Shown: positions 51,910-61,095 of the stretch, one piece after another | Numbering within the stretch: the first letter of the stretch is position 1 | Layout of the letters: each line of letters opens with the position of its first letter | Origin: Thermoplasmata archaeon | GTDB lineage: Archaea > Thermoplasmatota > Thermoplasmata > Methanomassiliicoccales > Methanomethylophilaceae | Length of the DNA: 64,000 bases | Direction: 5' to 3' | Assembly: GCA_015063235.1 (NCBI GenBank) | Contig: SUSW01000022.1 | Span: 62,001 to 126,000, forward strand | Position numbers and translations under genes: made by a program | The notes under the pieces: model-generated | The model's database searches: none | Seen by the model: the letters and a program-made list of their open reading frames with translations, nothing else | What the model was told of the DNA's origin: nothing

Positions 51910-53232
51910 ATGGTAAATGAAGAATTAACACCCCATATACAGGAATTGCAAAGGGTGCTCGGAGATAAAATCGACGAAGAACAGCTGGAAATGGAGCTGA
52001 ACAAATATCTCAACGAGTACCACGTAAGCATCGATGCCGCAAAAAGAGGCATCATCAGAAAATACGGAGGTACCGACACAGCCACTTTCGTAACAGGGAA
52101 CTCGCTTATCAAGAAGGTGGCTGAACTCACAGGTTCCGAACAGAATGTGGACATTACGGCGAAGGTCGTCTTCGTCGATGAGAAAGAGATTACTGCGAAA
52201 GGGATACCCAAGAAGATCGTCTCCGGAATAATCGGGGACGAGACAGGGACCGTATCATTCACCGTATGGGAGCCCGGAGCGATGGTTCTTGCCAAGGGAT
52301 CGGTCTACATCTTCAGGAACTGCTACTGCAAGACCTGGAACGATAAAGTACAGGTGAACATCGGAAACCGCGGAAAGATAGAAGCAGCCGACGGAATCAA
52401 GATAGACCTGCCTGAAAGGCAGATATCCGCATCCTCTTCCGAAATCAAGATCGGAAACATCAAAGACGGTATGGGAAACGTCACGGTGACCGGAAAGATC
52501 ATGTCCGTAGAGTCCAGAGAGATCACCGCAAGGGGAGAGCAGAAAACAGTGTTCTCCGGTATAATCGCGGACGACTCCGGAAAGATCCAGTTCTCCGCAT
52601 GGAGCGACTTCGGAATCAAAGAAGGAGAGTCCCTGTGCATCAAGAACGCATACATCAGATCATGGAAAGGAATACCCCAGCTCAACCTAGGCGACAGATG
52701 CGAAGTCAGCCGTGTTGACGCGGTGACCAATGTCGTGGACACATCCACCAACAAGAAGACTGTCGATGAGATAAGCAGAATCGGAGGCGGTCTCGATATC
52801 ACCCTGGACGGACTGGTTGTGGACGTCCGTCAGGGAAGCGGGATCATTAGGAGATGCCCGCAGTGCAACCGTTCAATGCTGAACGGCGCATGCACCACGC
52901 ACGGAATGGTCGAAGGCATCATGGACCTGAGGCTCAAAGTCGTCATCGACGACGGAACCGGAGCGATCGGAGCGATAATCAACCGTGCGGACACAGAGAA
53001 GCTCACAGGGGTCACACTCCAGGCCGCACAGGGCCTCGCATCCATAAAGGGTGAGGGAGTGGTCGGAAGGGAGATCACGAGCAAGATCCTCATGAAAAGA
53101 GTCACGGTCACCGGAAATGTCATGAGCGACGATTACGGCCCCAGCATGATCGTTAAATCGGCCGACATACTGGACATCGACATAGAGGCGGAGGCCAATG
53201 CCCTCCTAGACGAAGTGGAGGCATCATTATGA
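51910..53232 (+). CDS. rpa: Replication protein A, large subunit
   Basis: The 440-residue single-stranded-DNA-binding protein has an N-terminal helical region followed by several OB folds: residues about 65-170, 180-285 (SSEIKIGNIKDGMGNVTVTG) and a C-terminal one with a zinc finger CPQCNRSMLNGACTTHG. It coats DNA during replication and repair. MVNEELTPHIQ at 51910 was chosen because GGAGG lies just upstream and the TATA box would otherwise be inside the gene. It overlaps the next gene by 4 bases. Confidence 0.94.
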   Translation: MVNEELTPHIQELQRVLGDKIDEEQLEMELNKYLNEYHVSIDAAKRGIIRKYGGTDTATFVTGNSLIKKVAELTGSEQNVDITAKVVFVDEKEITAKGIPKKIVSGIIGDETGTVSFTVWEPGAMVLAKGSVYIFRNCYCKTWNDKVQVNIGNRGKIEAADGIKIDLPERQISASSSEIKIGNIKDGMGNVTVTGKIMSVESREITARGEQKTVFSGIIADDSGKIQFSAWSDFGIKEGESLCIKNAYIRSWKGIPQLNLGDRCEVSRVDAVTNVVDTSTNKKTVDEISRIGGGLDITLDGLVVDVRQGSGIIRRCPQCNRSMLNGACTTHGMVEGIMDLRLKVVIDDGTGAIGAIINRADTEKLTGVTLQAAQGLASIKGEGVVGREITSKILMKRVTVTGNVMSDDYGPSMIVKSADILDIDIEAEANALLDEVEASL

Positions 53233-54137
53233 ACGCAAGAGAGACCGCATGGAGAGTGTTCGCCACAGAACTGAACTCATCCACTCTGGAAATCAAGGCC
53301 ACGGAAGAGAAGATGCCCTCGTACATCATATCCCCCCTGGGAGCGAAAATCAACAGGGTCCTAATCTCCGGAGTCCTGACAGAGAAGGAGAACGTAGGCA
53401 GCGAAGAGGAACCCATGTGGAGAGGCAGGGTGCAGGATGTGTCCGGAAGCTTCTTCATCAATATCGGTAAGTTCCAGCCGGAAGCTTCAGCCGCCATAGC
53501 GGATCTAGAGGCGCCCTGCTTCATCGCGGCTGTCGGAAGAGTACGTGCTTACACTACCGATGACGGAAGAACGTTCATCACAGTTAGGCCCGAGCACATC
53601 GTCAAGATAGATGAAAAGATTCGCAACGACTGGATACTAGAAACCGCCAAATCGACCTGGAAGAGACTCAAGGATACCAAGAAGGTACTTGGCATGGGCG
53701 ATGCGACGGAGAAGGATCTCATAGATGCAGGAATGAGTCCCGTGGAGGCGTTCGGAATCACATATGCTCTGGACAACTACGGGAACCTGCCCGACTCCAC
53801 ACTCTATCTGAAGACCATCCAGGCTGCGCTCAGGATGCTTCTGCCCGAAAGGAACGTAGACCTTGGATTCCCCGAGGACCTTTCCGACGAGCCGGACGAG
53901 ATCGAGATCCCCGAGAACGGCAATGCAGGCGGCAACAATGCAGCACAGCTCGAGGATATGATCCTCAACCTTCTGGAGGAGCTCGACACCGACGGAAAGG
54001 GTGCGCCCAGGGAGGAGCTTGAGAGAAGGGCTGAGGCGGAAGGAATCAGCAGCATCGAGCTCGAAGAGGTGTCCAACACACTGATGGACAAAGGACTCGT
54101 CTACGAGCCCAATCTCAGATATCTCAAACGCATTTGA
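53229..54137 (+). CDS. RPA-associated protein (OB-fold)
   Basis: This 302-residue protein is the usual partner of archaeal RPA (COG3390 type). An N-terminal domain with an OB fold (KINRVLISGVLTEKENVGS...FFINIGKF) is followed by a middle helical region and an acidic linker, EDLSDEPDEIEIPENGNAGG (about 220-240). A winged-helix-like C-terminus (AQLEDMILNLLEELDTDGKG) follows, similar to the end of eukaryotic RPA32. ATGA coupling with rpa implies a fixed ratio. A strong T-tailed hairpin follows. Confidence 0.9.
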   Translation: MNARETAWRVFATELNSSTLEIKATEEKMPSYIISPLGAKINRVLISGVLTEKENVGSEEEPMWRGRVQDVSGSFFINIGKFQPEASAAIADLEAPCFIAAVGRVRAYTTDDGRTFITVRPEHIVKIDEKIRNDWILETAKSTWKRLKDTKKVLGMGDATEKDLIDAGMSPVEAFGITYALDNYGNLPDSTLYLKTIQAALRMLLPERNVDLGFPEDLSDEPDEIEIPENGNAGGNNAAQLEDMILNLLEELDTDGKGAPREELERRAEAEGISSIELEEVSNTLMDKGLVYEPNLRYLKRI

Positions 54138-54142
54138 TCCGA

Positions 54143-54161
54143 CCGGGGGCGGTTCCCCCGG
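54143..54161 (+). terminator. Terminator of the RPA operon
   Basis: CCGGGGG (54143-54149) and CCCCCGG (54155-54161) with a CGGTT loop are followed directly by ATTTTTTCTC, a classic hairpin plus T-run. Confidence 0.75.
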
Positions 54162-54217
54162 ATTTTTTCTCACGCCTCTGCGACAACTACTTCTGATAAG
54201 ATGGCGATTCTTGAATC

Positions 54218-54700
54218 ATGGCGGAATTCAGAGAACTCACCAGGGCGCATAAGGCCATCACGATGGACGAATGCAAGGAGATCCTCAGAACGGAAAAGAG
54301 AGGAGTGTTATCAGTCATAGGTGACAACGGATATCCTTACGGTATGCCTCTGAACCATTTCTACAACGATGATGACGGACTGATCTACTTCCATAGCGGG
54401 AAAGAAGGACACAGAACCGATTCGATAAGAAAGAACGATAAAGCGTCATTCTGCGTATATGACGGCGGATACCGGGATGAGGGCGATTGGGCACTGAATA
54501 TCAGATCGGTGATAGTATTCGGCCACATAGTGGAGATAACTGATACAGCTGAAATCTATCGCTTGGCCCGCAAGCTGAGCCGCAAATTCACTGATGATGA
54601 GGATTACATCGACAGGGAGATCGAGCGCTCTGGTCCGCTCACGATGATGTTCGCACTAGTCCCTGAGTACATCTCAGGCAAGAAAGTGAAAGAATCCTGA
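54218..54700 (+). CDS. Pyridoxamine 5'-phosphate oxidase-like flavin protein
   Basis: This 160-residue split-barrel protein is of the PNPOx-like group that binds FMN or F420. KRGVLSVIGDNGYPYGMPLN, YFHSGKEGHRTDSIRKNDKA and VIVFGHIVEI are typical. Such proteins are often small nitro- or quinone-reductases or antibiotic-resistance NimA-like proteins. The substrate cannot be told. It is a single gene. Confidence 0.85.
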   Translation: MAEFRELTRAHKAITMDECKEILRTEKRGVLSVIGDNGYPYGMPLNHFYNDDDGLIYFHSGKEGHRTDSIRKNDKASFCVYDGGYRDEGDWALNIRSVIVFGHIVEITDTAEIYRLARKLSRKFTDDEDYIDREIERSGPLTMMFALVPEYISGKKVKES

Positions 54701-54766
54701 ACGTCCGGAAACCAGGGGTAAACCGACGTGCATAGCAGCGCAAAATAATCCTGTAAAAAGGAAAGA

Positions 54767-54782
54767 AGCTCCCGAAGGAGCT
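54767..54782 (-). terminator. Terminator of the rpoK-rps2 unit
   Basis: AGCTCC (54767-54772) and GGAGCT (54777-54782) form a perfect stem with a CGAA/TTCG tetraloop. On the minus strand it is followed by TTCTTTCCTTTTT. Confidence 0.7.
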
Positions 54783-54802
54783 ATGATTGTGGTTTGGAAA
54801 AC

Positions 54803-55432
54803 TCAGATGAGCTTTGCTTCGAAGTCGTCGATGGACAACTGGAAGTCGTTGGGGTCCTTGAGGTCACCGCGCTTGGTGAGGACTTCCCTTGCGAGAATCC
54901 AGTAGACACATGCGAGTGCACGCCTTCCCTTGTTGTTCGTGGGGATGACGAGATCGACGTTCCTGGTCTCGTTGTTGGCATCGCAGAGTGCTACGATGGG
55001 AATTCCGAGGTTGAGTGCCTCGTTGAGAGCCTGCTTGTCTGCTGCAGGGTCGGTGACGACGAGGACTTCAGGCTCGATGAACGCAGGGTTCAGGGGGTTG
55101 GTCAGGGTTCCGGGGACGAAACGGCCTGCGAATGCGGGTGCTCCGATTGCCTTGGAGAACTCCCTTGCGGGCTTCTGTCCGTACTGCCTTGCTGAGACGA
55201 CGAGGATCCTCTTGGAATCGAACCTGGCAAGGAATGACGCTGCATCCCTGAGCCTGTCATCGGTCTTCTTGACATCCAGAACATAAAGACCGTCCTGCCT
55301 GACCTTGTAGATGAAGTCCTTCATGTCGGCGGATTTCTGCTGTGTTCCGATGTGAACTCCGGATGTAAGATAGACGTCCTCTTCCACCAGAAGCTCTGTG
55401 CCTGGTGCTACAAATGTTTCCTCTTCGCTCAT
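54803..55432 (-). CDS. rps2: 30S ribosomal protein S2
   Basis: This 209-residue protein is archaeal S2 (uS2). [20 protein letters not shown] at the N-terminus, [20 protein letters not shown], and [20 protein letters not shown] are strongly conserved. It is part of the 30S head. It follows rpoK by 15 bases on the minus strand, a fragment of the usual archaeal rpoN-rpoK-eno-rps2 cluster. Confidence 0.96.
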   Translation of the reverse strand: MSEEETFVAPGTELLVEEDVYLTSGVHIGTQQKSADMKDFIYKVRQDGLYVLDVKKTDDRLRDAASFLARFDSKRILVVSARQYGQKPAREFSKAIGAPAFAGRFVPGTLTNPLNPAFIEPEVLVVTDPAADKQALNEALNLGIPIVALCDANNETRNVDLVIPTNNKGRRALACVYWILAREVLTKRGDLKDPNDFQLSIDDFEAKLI

Positions 55433-55447
55433 GTATATACCTCAATA

Positions 55448-55624
55448 TCAGTTCTTGACGACCGAGATCGGGATAAGATCCTGGTCAAACTCCAGCATGG
55501 CGATATCGATTGGGTCAAGCATATCCTCCGGGTAGTCCGTGAGTACGGGCGCGCCGTATGAGATCTGCAGTGCCCTCGCTCCGATGATCCTTGCTTTCTC
55601 GAATCTTGTGTAACTTGTTGTCAT
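55448..55624 (-). CDS. rpoK: RNA polymerase subunit K (Rpo6)
   Basis: The 58-residue protein [20 protein letters not shown] continues into ISYGAPVL, the archaeal Rpo6/RPB6 core, which helps assemble the polymerase by clamping the RpoA' end. The ATG at 55622-55624 has GGTGA just upstream. An alternative ATG at 55655-55657, preceded by AAGGAG, would add 11 residues, so either could be used. The promoter has GATATATG near 55709-55716 on the minus strand. Confidence 0.93.
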   Translation of the reverse strand: MTTSYTRFEKARIIGARALQISYGAPVLTDYPEDMLDPIDIAMLEFDQDLIPISVVKN

Positions 55625-55774
55625 GTAAGTCACCATACAGGATAAGGCCGTGTACATTCGTCTCCTTAATAAACCTTTGCTGTCCCCTTATTTTTACTGT
55701 TAGTACATATATCAAAAAACGCGCGCGCGAGAGGCCCCGAAAAGCCTATTACATCGCCGCCCGATGCGGGTTCC

Positions 55775-56284
55775 ATGGCAGATGAGGCGACTGTCTGCGC
55801 GGCGGCGTTCTTCCGCAGCGTAGGCAAGGATGTGACTACTTCGGACGAGTTCGTTATGACCGTTTCTTTAGAACTCAAATGGATGTCTCCGTCGGATGCC
55901 AAATTACTTCTGCGGTTCCTGCTCGAATCCGGGATACTCAACAGGAAAGGGGACTTCGTCAGAACATCCTCAGACCTGAGCGCGTTGGATGTTCCGTTGG
56001 CATACAGGCCGTCGCAACAATTTCTAGAGACCGTGCGTTCCGGCAAGGCGCCTGCAAAGCCTACGGAACCAAAGAAAGAGGCCGATCCCGACATGTTCCA
56101 CGTCCTGATGGATGTTGCTCTCAAGAACGGCATGCAGACGAAGGATTTCGTACCCGCATGCTCCAAGATCCAGAAAAGACTGAGCATCGACATAGCCGCG
56201 GCTGCACTGATAGTTCTCAGAGACAATGGAATCGACATCGGACCTTACGTGGCCGAGGTCTATACCAACGTGAGCTCGGCCTGA
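55775..56284 (+). CDS. DUF2240-like archaeal protein
   Basis: This 169-residue protein resembles the archaeal DUF2240 family of unknown function. The N-terminal half (FFRSVGKDVTTSDEFVMTVS, then WMSPSDAKLLLRFLLESGIL) reads as a winged-helix-like domain, and the C-terminal half is helical (KRLSIDIAAAALIVLRDNGI). A Lys/Pro linker lies at about 93-105. Its end is one base from that of the convergent aMBF1 gene. No enzyme motif is visible. Confidence 0.7.
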   Translation: MADEATVCAAAFFRSVGKDVTTSDEFVMTVSLELKWMSPSDAKLLLRFLLESGILNRKGDFVRTSSDLSALDVPLAYRPSQQFLETVRSGKAPAKPTEPKKEADPDMFHVLMDVALKNGMQTKDFVPACSKIQKRLSIDIAAAALIVLRDNGIDIGPYVAEVYTNVSSA

Positions 56285-56285
56285 A

Positions 56286-56780
56286 TCACTCCTTCCTGAT
56301 GAAATTGCCCAGAGTCATCTTGTTGGAATTGTTTCCTCCGCCCACGGTTACGCCTGACTGGACCGTCTCGGTGAGTTTGATGCCGAGGGCCTTCTCTATC
56401 TTCTTGATGAGCTTGTCATCGGGAACGAGAGCATTGGCCTCGATCTTGGATAGGGTACCCTTCTTCTCCAGAATGGATGCTGCGAACTGTTCCAGATCCA
56501 TTCCTTTCGCTTCACGGGCCTCCCTGATCACACCGCCGTAATCTTCCACAAGCTCAGTAGATGAGGTTCCGGAGTAGATGTCCTTGGTCTTCATCCTCCT
56601 CTCCCTCTTCTCGAGCCTCTGCTCGATCACGGACGATGACATGGGTGCACCGTTCTGGCCACTCCTGTAGTCCTCTCCGAACCTGGCACAGTTGGGACAG
56701 ACGTTCAACCTGCTTCCCTCGACGACAACGGTCTTCGTCAACGGGACTTCCTTTCCGCACATCTCGCAGATCATGACCAT
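56286..56780 (-). CDS. mbf1: Multiprotein bridging factor aMBF1
   Basis: This 164-residue protein has an N-terminal zinc ribbon (ICEMCGKEVPLTK...VCPNCARFG) and a C-terminal Cro-type helix-turn-helix (GGVIREAREAKGMDLEQFAA then LSKIEANALVPDDKLIKKIE), the archaeal MBF1 architecture. It associates with the small ribosomal subunit in archaea and bridges transcription factors in eukaryotes. It is a lone gene divergent from PAN. Confidence 0.93.
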   Translation of the reverse strand: MVMICEMCGKEVPLTKTVVVEGSRLNVCPNCARFGEDYRSGQNGAPMSSSVIEQRLEKRERRMKTKDIYSGTSSTELVEDYGGVIREAREAKGMDLEQFAASILEKKGTLSKIEANALVPDDKLIKKIEKALGIKLTETVQSGVTVGGGNNSNKMTLGNFIRKE

Positions 56781-56914
56781 ACGATTACAGGGGTTGTAGA
56801 TAAGGATGATGTACTGAACCTCGGTAACATTGTCAAATGCTTCGCTGTGAATAGTAAGAACGCCACCGACTTTTACGATAATTATTATAGGAGCACTTAC
56901 GCATATCGGTCATA

Positions 56915-58159
56915 ATGAGCAACGACGAAACGATCATGGAAAGGAGTGAGCTCGACACCGGTATAAACGACGAGGTAGCCGAACTCAAAGCGAAGATCGT
57001 GACCCTTGAAGACAGAAATGTAAGGCTGGTTGAGGATCTGCGCAATGCAGAGAACGAGAAACGCTACGCGGAAGGAGAGCTTTTCAGGCTTCAGAAGGAC
57101 ATAGCGAGGATCAGAGGAGAGATGGAAAGGCTGAAAACACCTCCGCTCATAGTAGGATCCTTGAGGGACGTCCTTCCCAACAACCGCGTCGTCGTAAAGA
57201 GCTCGACCGGGCCCGATTTCGTCGTCGCTGTCTCGGATTACATCGAACCTTCATCACTCGTGCCCGGATCCAGGGTCACGCTGAACAAGCAGACTCTGGC
57301 GGTCATGGAGGTAATTCCCGCAACTGTGGACCCGATCGTCTCGGGAGCAGAGGTCGTGGAGAAACCCGACGTCAAGTACTCTGATATCGGAGGACTGAAG
57401 CAACAGATGCTAGAGCTCCGTGAGGCCGTGGAGGATCCGCTGCTAAGGCCCGAACTCTACGAGAAAGTCGGAATCGAACCACCGAAGGGAGTCCTGCTTG
57501 TCGGACCTCCGGGAACCGGAAAGACACTCATGGCCAAAGCTGTGGCCAACGCGACGAATGCCACCTATATCAGACTGGTTGGTTCAGAACTCGTCCAGAA
57601 ATATATCGGAGAAGGTGCCAGGCTCGTACGCGACCTGTTCGACCTAGCCAAGCAGAAGGCCCCCAGTATCATCTTCATTGATGAGCTCGACTCGGTCGGT
57701 GCTAAGAGGCTGGATGTTGCTACATCGGGAGACAGAGAGGTCCAGAGAACGCTCATGCAGCTTCTCTCAGAACTCGACGGATTCACGAAAATCAAGGATG
57801 TCAAGATCATCGGAGCCACCAACAGACCAGATATCCTGGATGACGCCCTTCTCAGGCCCGGAAGATTCGACCGTATCATCGATGTCGGTCTGCCTGACGT
57901 TGAGGCCAGGGAGCAGATCTTCAACATCAACATCAAACATATGAACATCGACAAGAAGATCAATGCCAAGAAGCTCGCCGAGATGACCGACGGCCTGTCC
58001 GGAGCAGAGATCAAAAACCTCTGTACAGAGGCAGGAATGCTAGCTGTCAGAGACAACCGCGACAAAGTCACCGAAAAGGACTTCATCGCAGCCAAAGAGA
58101 AGGTCATGGAAGCAGGAAGAGGAAAAGCAAATCCCGCTCCTGCATATATGTTCCATTAA
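56915..58159 (+). CDS. pan: Proteasome-activating nucleotidase PAN
   Basis: This 414-residue AAA+ ATPase unfolds proteins for the 20S proteasome. It has an N-terminal coiled coil (about 20-75), an OB domain, then the ATPase with VGPPGTGKTLMAKAVAN (Walker A), APSIIFIDELDSVGAKRL (Walker B) and ATNRPDILDDALLRPGRFDR (SRH). The C-terminus ends PAYMFH, so the HbYX proteasome-docking motif would read Met-Phe-His, with Phe in place of Tyr. It ends in TAA followed by a strong hairpin. Confidence 0.95.
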   Translation: MSNDETIMERSELDTGINDEVAELKAKIVTLEDRNVRLVEDLRNAENEKRYAEGELFRLQKDIARIRGEMERLKTPPLIVGSLRDVLPNNRVVVKSSTGPDFVVAVSDYIEPSSLVPGSRVTLNKQTLAVMEVIPATVDPIVSGAEVVEKPDVKYSDIGGLKQQMLELREAVEDPLLRPELYEKVGIEPPKGVLLVGPPGTGKTLMAKAVANATNATYIRLVGSELVQKYIGEGARLVRDLFDLAKQKAPSIIFIDELDSVGAKRLDVATSGDREVQRTLMQLLSELDGFTKIKDVKIIGATNRPDILDDALLRPGRFDRIIDVGLPDVEAREQIFNINIKHMNIDKKINAKKLAEMTDGLSGAEIKNLCTEAGMLAVRDNRDKVTEKDFIAAKEKVMEAGRGKANPAPAYMFH

Positions 58160-58164
58160 AACCA

Positions 58165-58183
58165 TCAGGGGCTCTGCCCCTGA
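58165..58183 (+). terminator. Terminator after pan
   Basis: TCAGGGGC (58165-58172) and GCCCCTGA (58176-58183) pair perfectly around TCT, then ATTCATTTTTAAAG. Confidence 0.7.
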
Positions 58184-58554
58184 ATTCATTTTTAAAGAGA
58201 TTGCTGATTATAGGGAAGCAACTGTCAAAAAACAGTGTTCAAAAATGTTGTGTCAGCATCTAGGGATGATAGTAAAGGGTCACATTCTTGTTTGAATCTG
58301 AATAAAGCTGATGGTTTCTTTGGCTGTTGTTAACATATGTTGATTATTTAGGTATTCCTAAAATATAATAACAAGAACTCGTATGTCTTCGTATGAAAGG
58401 AAAACTGACTTCAGAGAATTCGGGTACAGGCATTACGACCGATACTGTAACCGCTATTCACGATCCGCCCACAGAATACTGCTCCACACCTGTTTTCTTT
58501 ATCTGGAGCAACGTAAAGCACAGGAATACCGGCCTGTGAATCACGATCCTTTTC
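58184..58554. promoter_or_regulatory. Gene-poor stretch upstream of the methyltransferase gene
   Basis: This 371-base AT-rich stretch contains ACTGT-CAAAAA-ACAGT (about 58220-58235) and TTTAGG-TATT-CCTAAA (58347-58362), the latter touching a TATA-like AAAATATAA (58360-58368). A 64-codon frame (58383-58577) overlaps the methyltransferase start and is probably not a gene. If the TATA box is used, the leader is about 160 bases. Confidence 0.35.
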
Positions 58555-59346
58555 ATGACAAACAAAGGCGTTCCTGACACCCTATACATCCCTCTGGCTG
58601 CCAGGATATACTCCACAGAGATGTTCCCTGAATACTTCAGGGACCATGTATCCCTTAGGTTCAAACACGACATCCCCCAGAGCATCTTTCATGGTTCTTC
58701 AGAGTATTCGATGATAGCATCCGTAGCCAGATACTACAACACAGATTCCATGGAGAGAGATTATGTTAAAAGAAATGGAAAAAGCAACATCATCCATTTG
58801 GGCACGGGTCTCGAAACCGCATACTGCCGTCTCCTGGATTTACCAGCACATTTCTATGATATGGATCTGCCGGAGGTCATCGAGATCAGGAAAAGGCTTC
58901 TTCCGAAAACAAACAACGAGACTCTGATTCCAGGAGACCTCTTCGATATGGCATGGGCCAACGACATCCCGAACAATAAACCCATTATGATCCTTATCCT
59001 CGGTGTATTCCAATATTTCCATGAGGATGAAGTGGTAGATGTTATCAGAAAGATGGGGAAGAGGTTCCCTGGAGCAGAGCTTGTATTCGATGCAACGAAC
59101 ACCAGGGGTCTAAGCTACGTTAACAAGTATGTGAAGAAGACAGGAAACGATTCTGCGACCATGTATTTCGCTGTCGATGACCCTGCTGAATTTACCGACA
59201 GATGCGATGCGGAACTTCTGGAATGTAGACCGTTCTTCACCGATGCCCGCAAAATACTCCGCAAAAAGACCAACATATCTACACGTGTCTCGATGTGGTA
59301 TGCTGATAGGTACGGGATGGTCAAACTGCTACGTATGAAGCTGTGA
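58555..59346 (+). CDS. LCM/PPM1-type SAM-dependent O-methyltransferase
   Basis: This 263-residue protein belongs to the leucine-carboxyl-methyltransferase family. VPDTLYIPLAARIYSTEMFP is the family N-terminus, NIIHLGTGLETAYCRL the SAM motif with the usual GxGxx(T/D), HFYDMDLPEVIEIRKRLLP motif II, and ILILGVFQYFHEDEVVDVIR motif IV. Prokaryotic members methylate polyketides, leucine-type carboxylates or unknown small molecules. The next gene is a drug-type exporter, so a linked small-molecule role is possible (inference). Confidence 0.85.
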   Translation: MTNKGVPDTLYIPLAARIYSTEMFPEYFRDHVSLRFKHDIPQSIFHGSSEYSMIASVARYYNTDSMERDYVKRNGKSNIIHLGTGLETAYCRLLDLPAHFYDMDLPEVIEIRKRLLPKTNNETLIPGDLFDMAWANDIPNNKPIMILILGVFQYFHEDEVVDVIRKMGKRFPGAELVFDATNTRGLSYVNKYVKKTGNDSATMYFAVDDPAEFTDRCDAELLECRPFFTDARKILRKKTNISTRVSMWYADRYGMVKLLRMKL

Positions 59347-59438
59347 ACGAACCAAGGCCCTATAACAGCAGATATGTGATAAATCACAGCCTCCTGCCTT
59401 AAGCAAATTTTTTAGAACTGTTGTCACTACGATTTCCT

Positions 59439-60968
59439 ATGACGGAAGCTATTCTAACTCACGAGAATATCGATCCGCAGAGCCGTAATAGGATTATGAT
59501 TGGTATCGCGTTAGCTATGCTTGTAGCATGCTTCGACGGTTCCATAACAACAACATGCGGCCCCGAGATTGGTAATTCATTCAACAATACCAGCCTTCTT
59601 CCGTGGCTTACAATGGGCTATCTGCTTTTCGAGACGATAATGATCCCGATATCAGGAAAGCTCTCTGATCTTTACGGGAGAAAGAAACTGCTGACTATCG
59701 GACTCGCACTTTTCCTGCTAAGCTCGATTGTTGCCACCATCGGTATCAGCATGGAGATCATGATCTGTGCCCGTGCCATCCAAGGTATGGCCGGAGGTAT
59801 AATAATCCCAGTTGCCACCGCTGTCATCGCAGACCTTTATCCGCCTGAGGAAAGGGCAAAGATGCAGGGAGCACTCGGTGCCCTGTTCGGTATCGGACTT
59901 GGTATCGGTCCGTTGATCGGAGGGGCACTTGCCTCTATGGAGATCGCAGGCATTCCCGGATGGCATTTCGCATTCGCCATCAACATCCCGCTCCTTCTGA
60001 TAACAATCTTCATGTGCAAGGAGAAGTTCCCAATGCCTGCCAATCTGCAGGAAAAGCCCAAGATAGACTACAAAGGAATCGTGCTGATTTCCATCCTTCT
60101 GGTTATCTTCATCATCTATTTCCAGTTGTTCGGAACGGCATTCGATGTCATAAGTATCGAATCGCTTGCGATGATCTTCGTCATGGTCGGCATCATCATC
60201 CTGCTCAGCAGGGTCGAATCCAAGGCCACCGAACCCATCATCGCACCCCATGTACTGAAGAATCCCACCGTCAGGTCAGCATCCTTGCTTCTGTTCCTGC
60301 TCGGGTTTTCGATGATCGGTGACGAACTGTTCACATCGATGTTCCTGCAGAAAATAGAAGGATATTCTGCCATCAACGCCGGAATGTTCATGCTGTGTAT
60401 GATCGCCGGTATGGCCATCACCTCCTCTGTTGCAGGAAGAATGGTAGAGAAAACTGGGTACAAACCCTGGATCTTTGCAGGACCGATCCTCATGGCCGTC
60501 GGAATGTGCGGTATGTCCTTCATTACTGACTTCTCCGTGCCACAGTTGGCAATATCCGAGTTCGTATTCGGCCTCGGAGTGGGATGTCTCATGGCATCGC
60601 TGATGGCATGTGTGCAGAATAGCTGTGAGGATTCCGAAGTAGGAATGACTACCTCGGTCGTCTCTCTGTTCAGGAACATCGGTTCAACCATTGGTTCGAG
60701 TGTGTACACGATGATGGTCACTCTCGGCATCAGTTACTATGCCATAGAGCAGGGCATTACCCAATGGGCGAACGAAGGTCTGGGTATCCTGGAGCACCTG
60801 GGCGGACTGTTTGATGAACAGATCAAATTCGTATTCACTAATTCCGTATCAGGCGCGTTCGCTCTGGGGACCATCGTCCTGATAATGGCTGCTATTATAG
60901 GATATCGCTTCAAGATTGTCCATATGAGCAAGACCAAGGAAATACTCGATCTCGAGAACAAGGAATGA
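59439..60968 (+). CDS. MFS multidrug exporter (DHA2/EmrB type)
   Basis: This 509-residue membrane protein of the 14-helix major facilitator group exports drugs by proton antiport. FDGSITTTCGPEIGNSF in TM1 replaces the usual DxTIVNVALP. SDLYGRKKLLTIGLALFLLS is motif A, and MQGALGALFGIGLGIGPLIG is motif C of antiporters. The ATG at 59439 fits the family N-terminus; the TTG 18 bases earlier adds only a few residues. It follows the methyltransferase by 92 bases and ends before a T-tailed hairpin. Confidence 0.9.
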   Translation: MTEAILTHENIDPQSRNRIMIGIALAMLVACFDGSITTTCGPEIGNSFNNTSLLPWLTMGYLLFETIMIPISGKLSDLYGRKKLLTIGLALFLLSSIVATIGISMEIMICARAIQGMAGGIIIPVATAVIADLYPPEERAKMQGALGALFGIGLGIGPLIGGALASMEIAGIPGWHFAFAINIPLLLITIFMCKEKFPMPANLQEKPKIDYKGIVLISILLVIFIIYFQLFGTAFDVISIESLAMIFVMVGIIILLSRVESKATEPIIAPHVLKNPTVRSASLLLFLLGFSMIGDELFTSMFLQKIEGYSAINAGMFMLCMIAGMAITSSVAGRMVEKTGYKPWIFAGPILMAVGMCGMSFITDFSVPQLAISEFVFGLGVGCLMASLMACVQNSCEDSEVGMTTSVVSLFRNIGSTIGSSVYTMMVTLGISYYAIEQGITQWANEGLGILEHLGGLFDEQIKFVFTNSVSGAFALGTIVLIMAAIIGYRFKIVHMSKTKEILDLENKE

Positions 60969-60977
60969 ACATTCCAC

Positions 60978-60993
60978 TGGCCCTTCGGGGCCA
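60978..60993 (+). terminator. Terminator after the MFS gene
   Basis: TGGCCC-TTCG-GGGCCA (60978-60993) is a perfect stem with a stable UUCG tetraloop, followed by AAAACCCTTTCATTTTATT. Confidence 0.65.
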
Positions 60994-61095
60994 AAACCCT
61001 TTCATTTTATTGATACTGGTTTCCGCTCTTCCTATGGAAGGATGAAAGCGCCATTACGCCTCAATCTTCGGGATTTATGCCGAAACTGAACGATT

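Noticed and set aside
58383..58577. 64-codon frame overlapping the start of the LCM methyltransferase gene
   Set aside because: No domain or ribosome site, and it begins about where the transcript should start. Probably chance.
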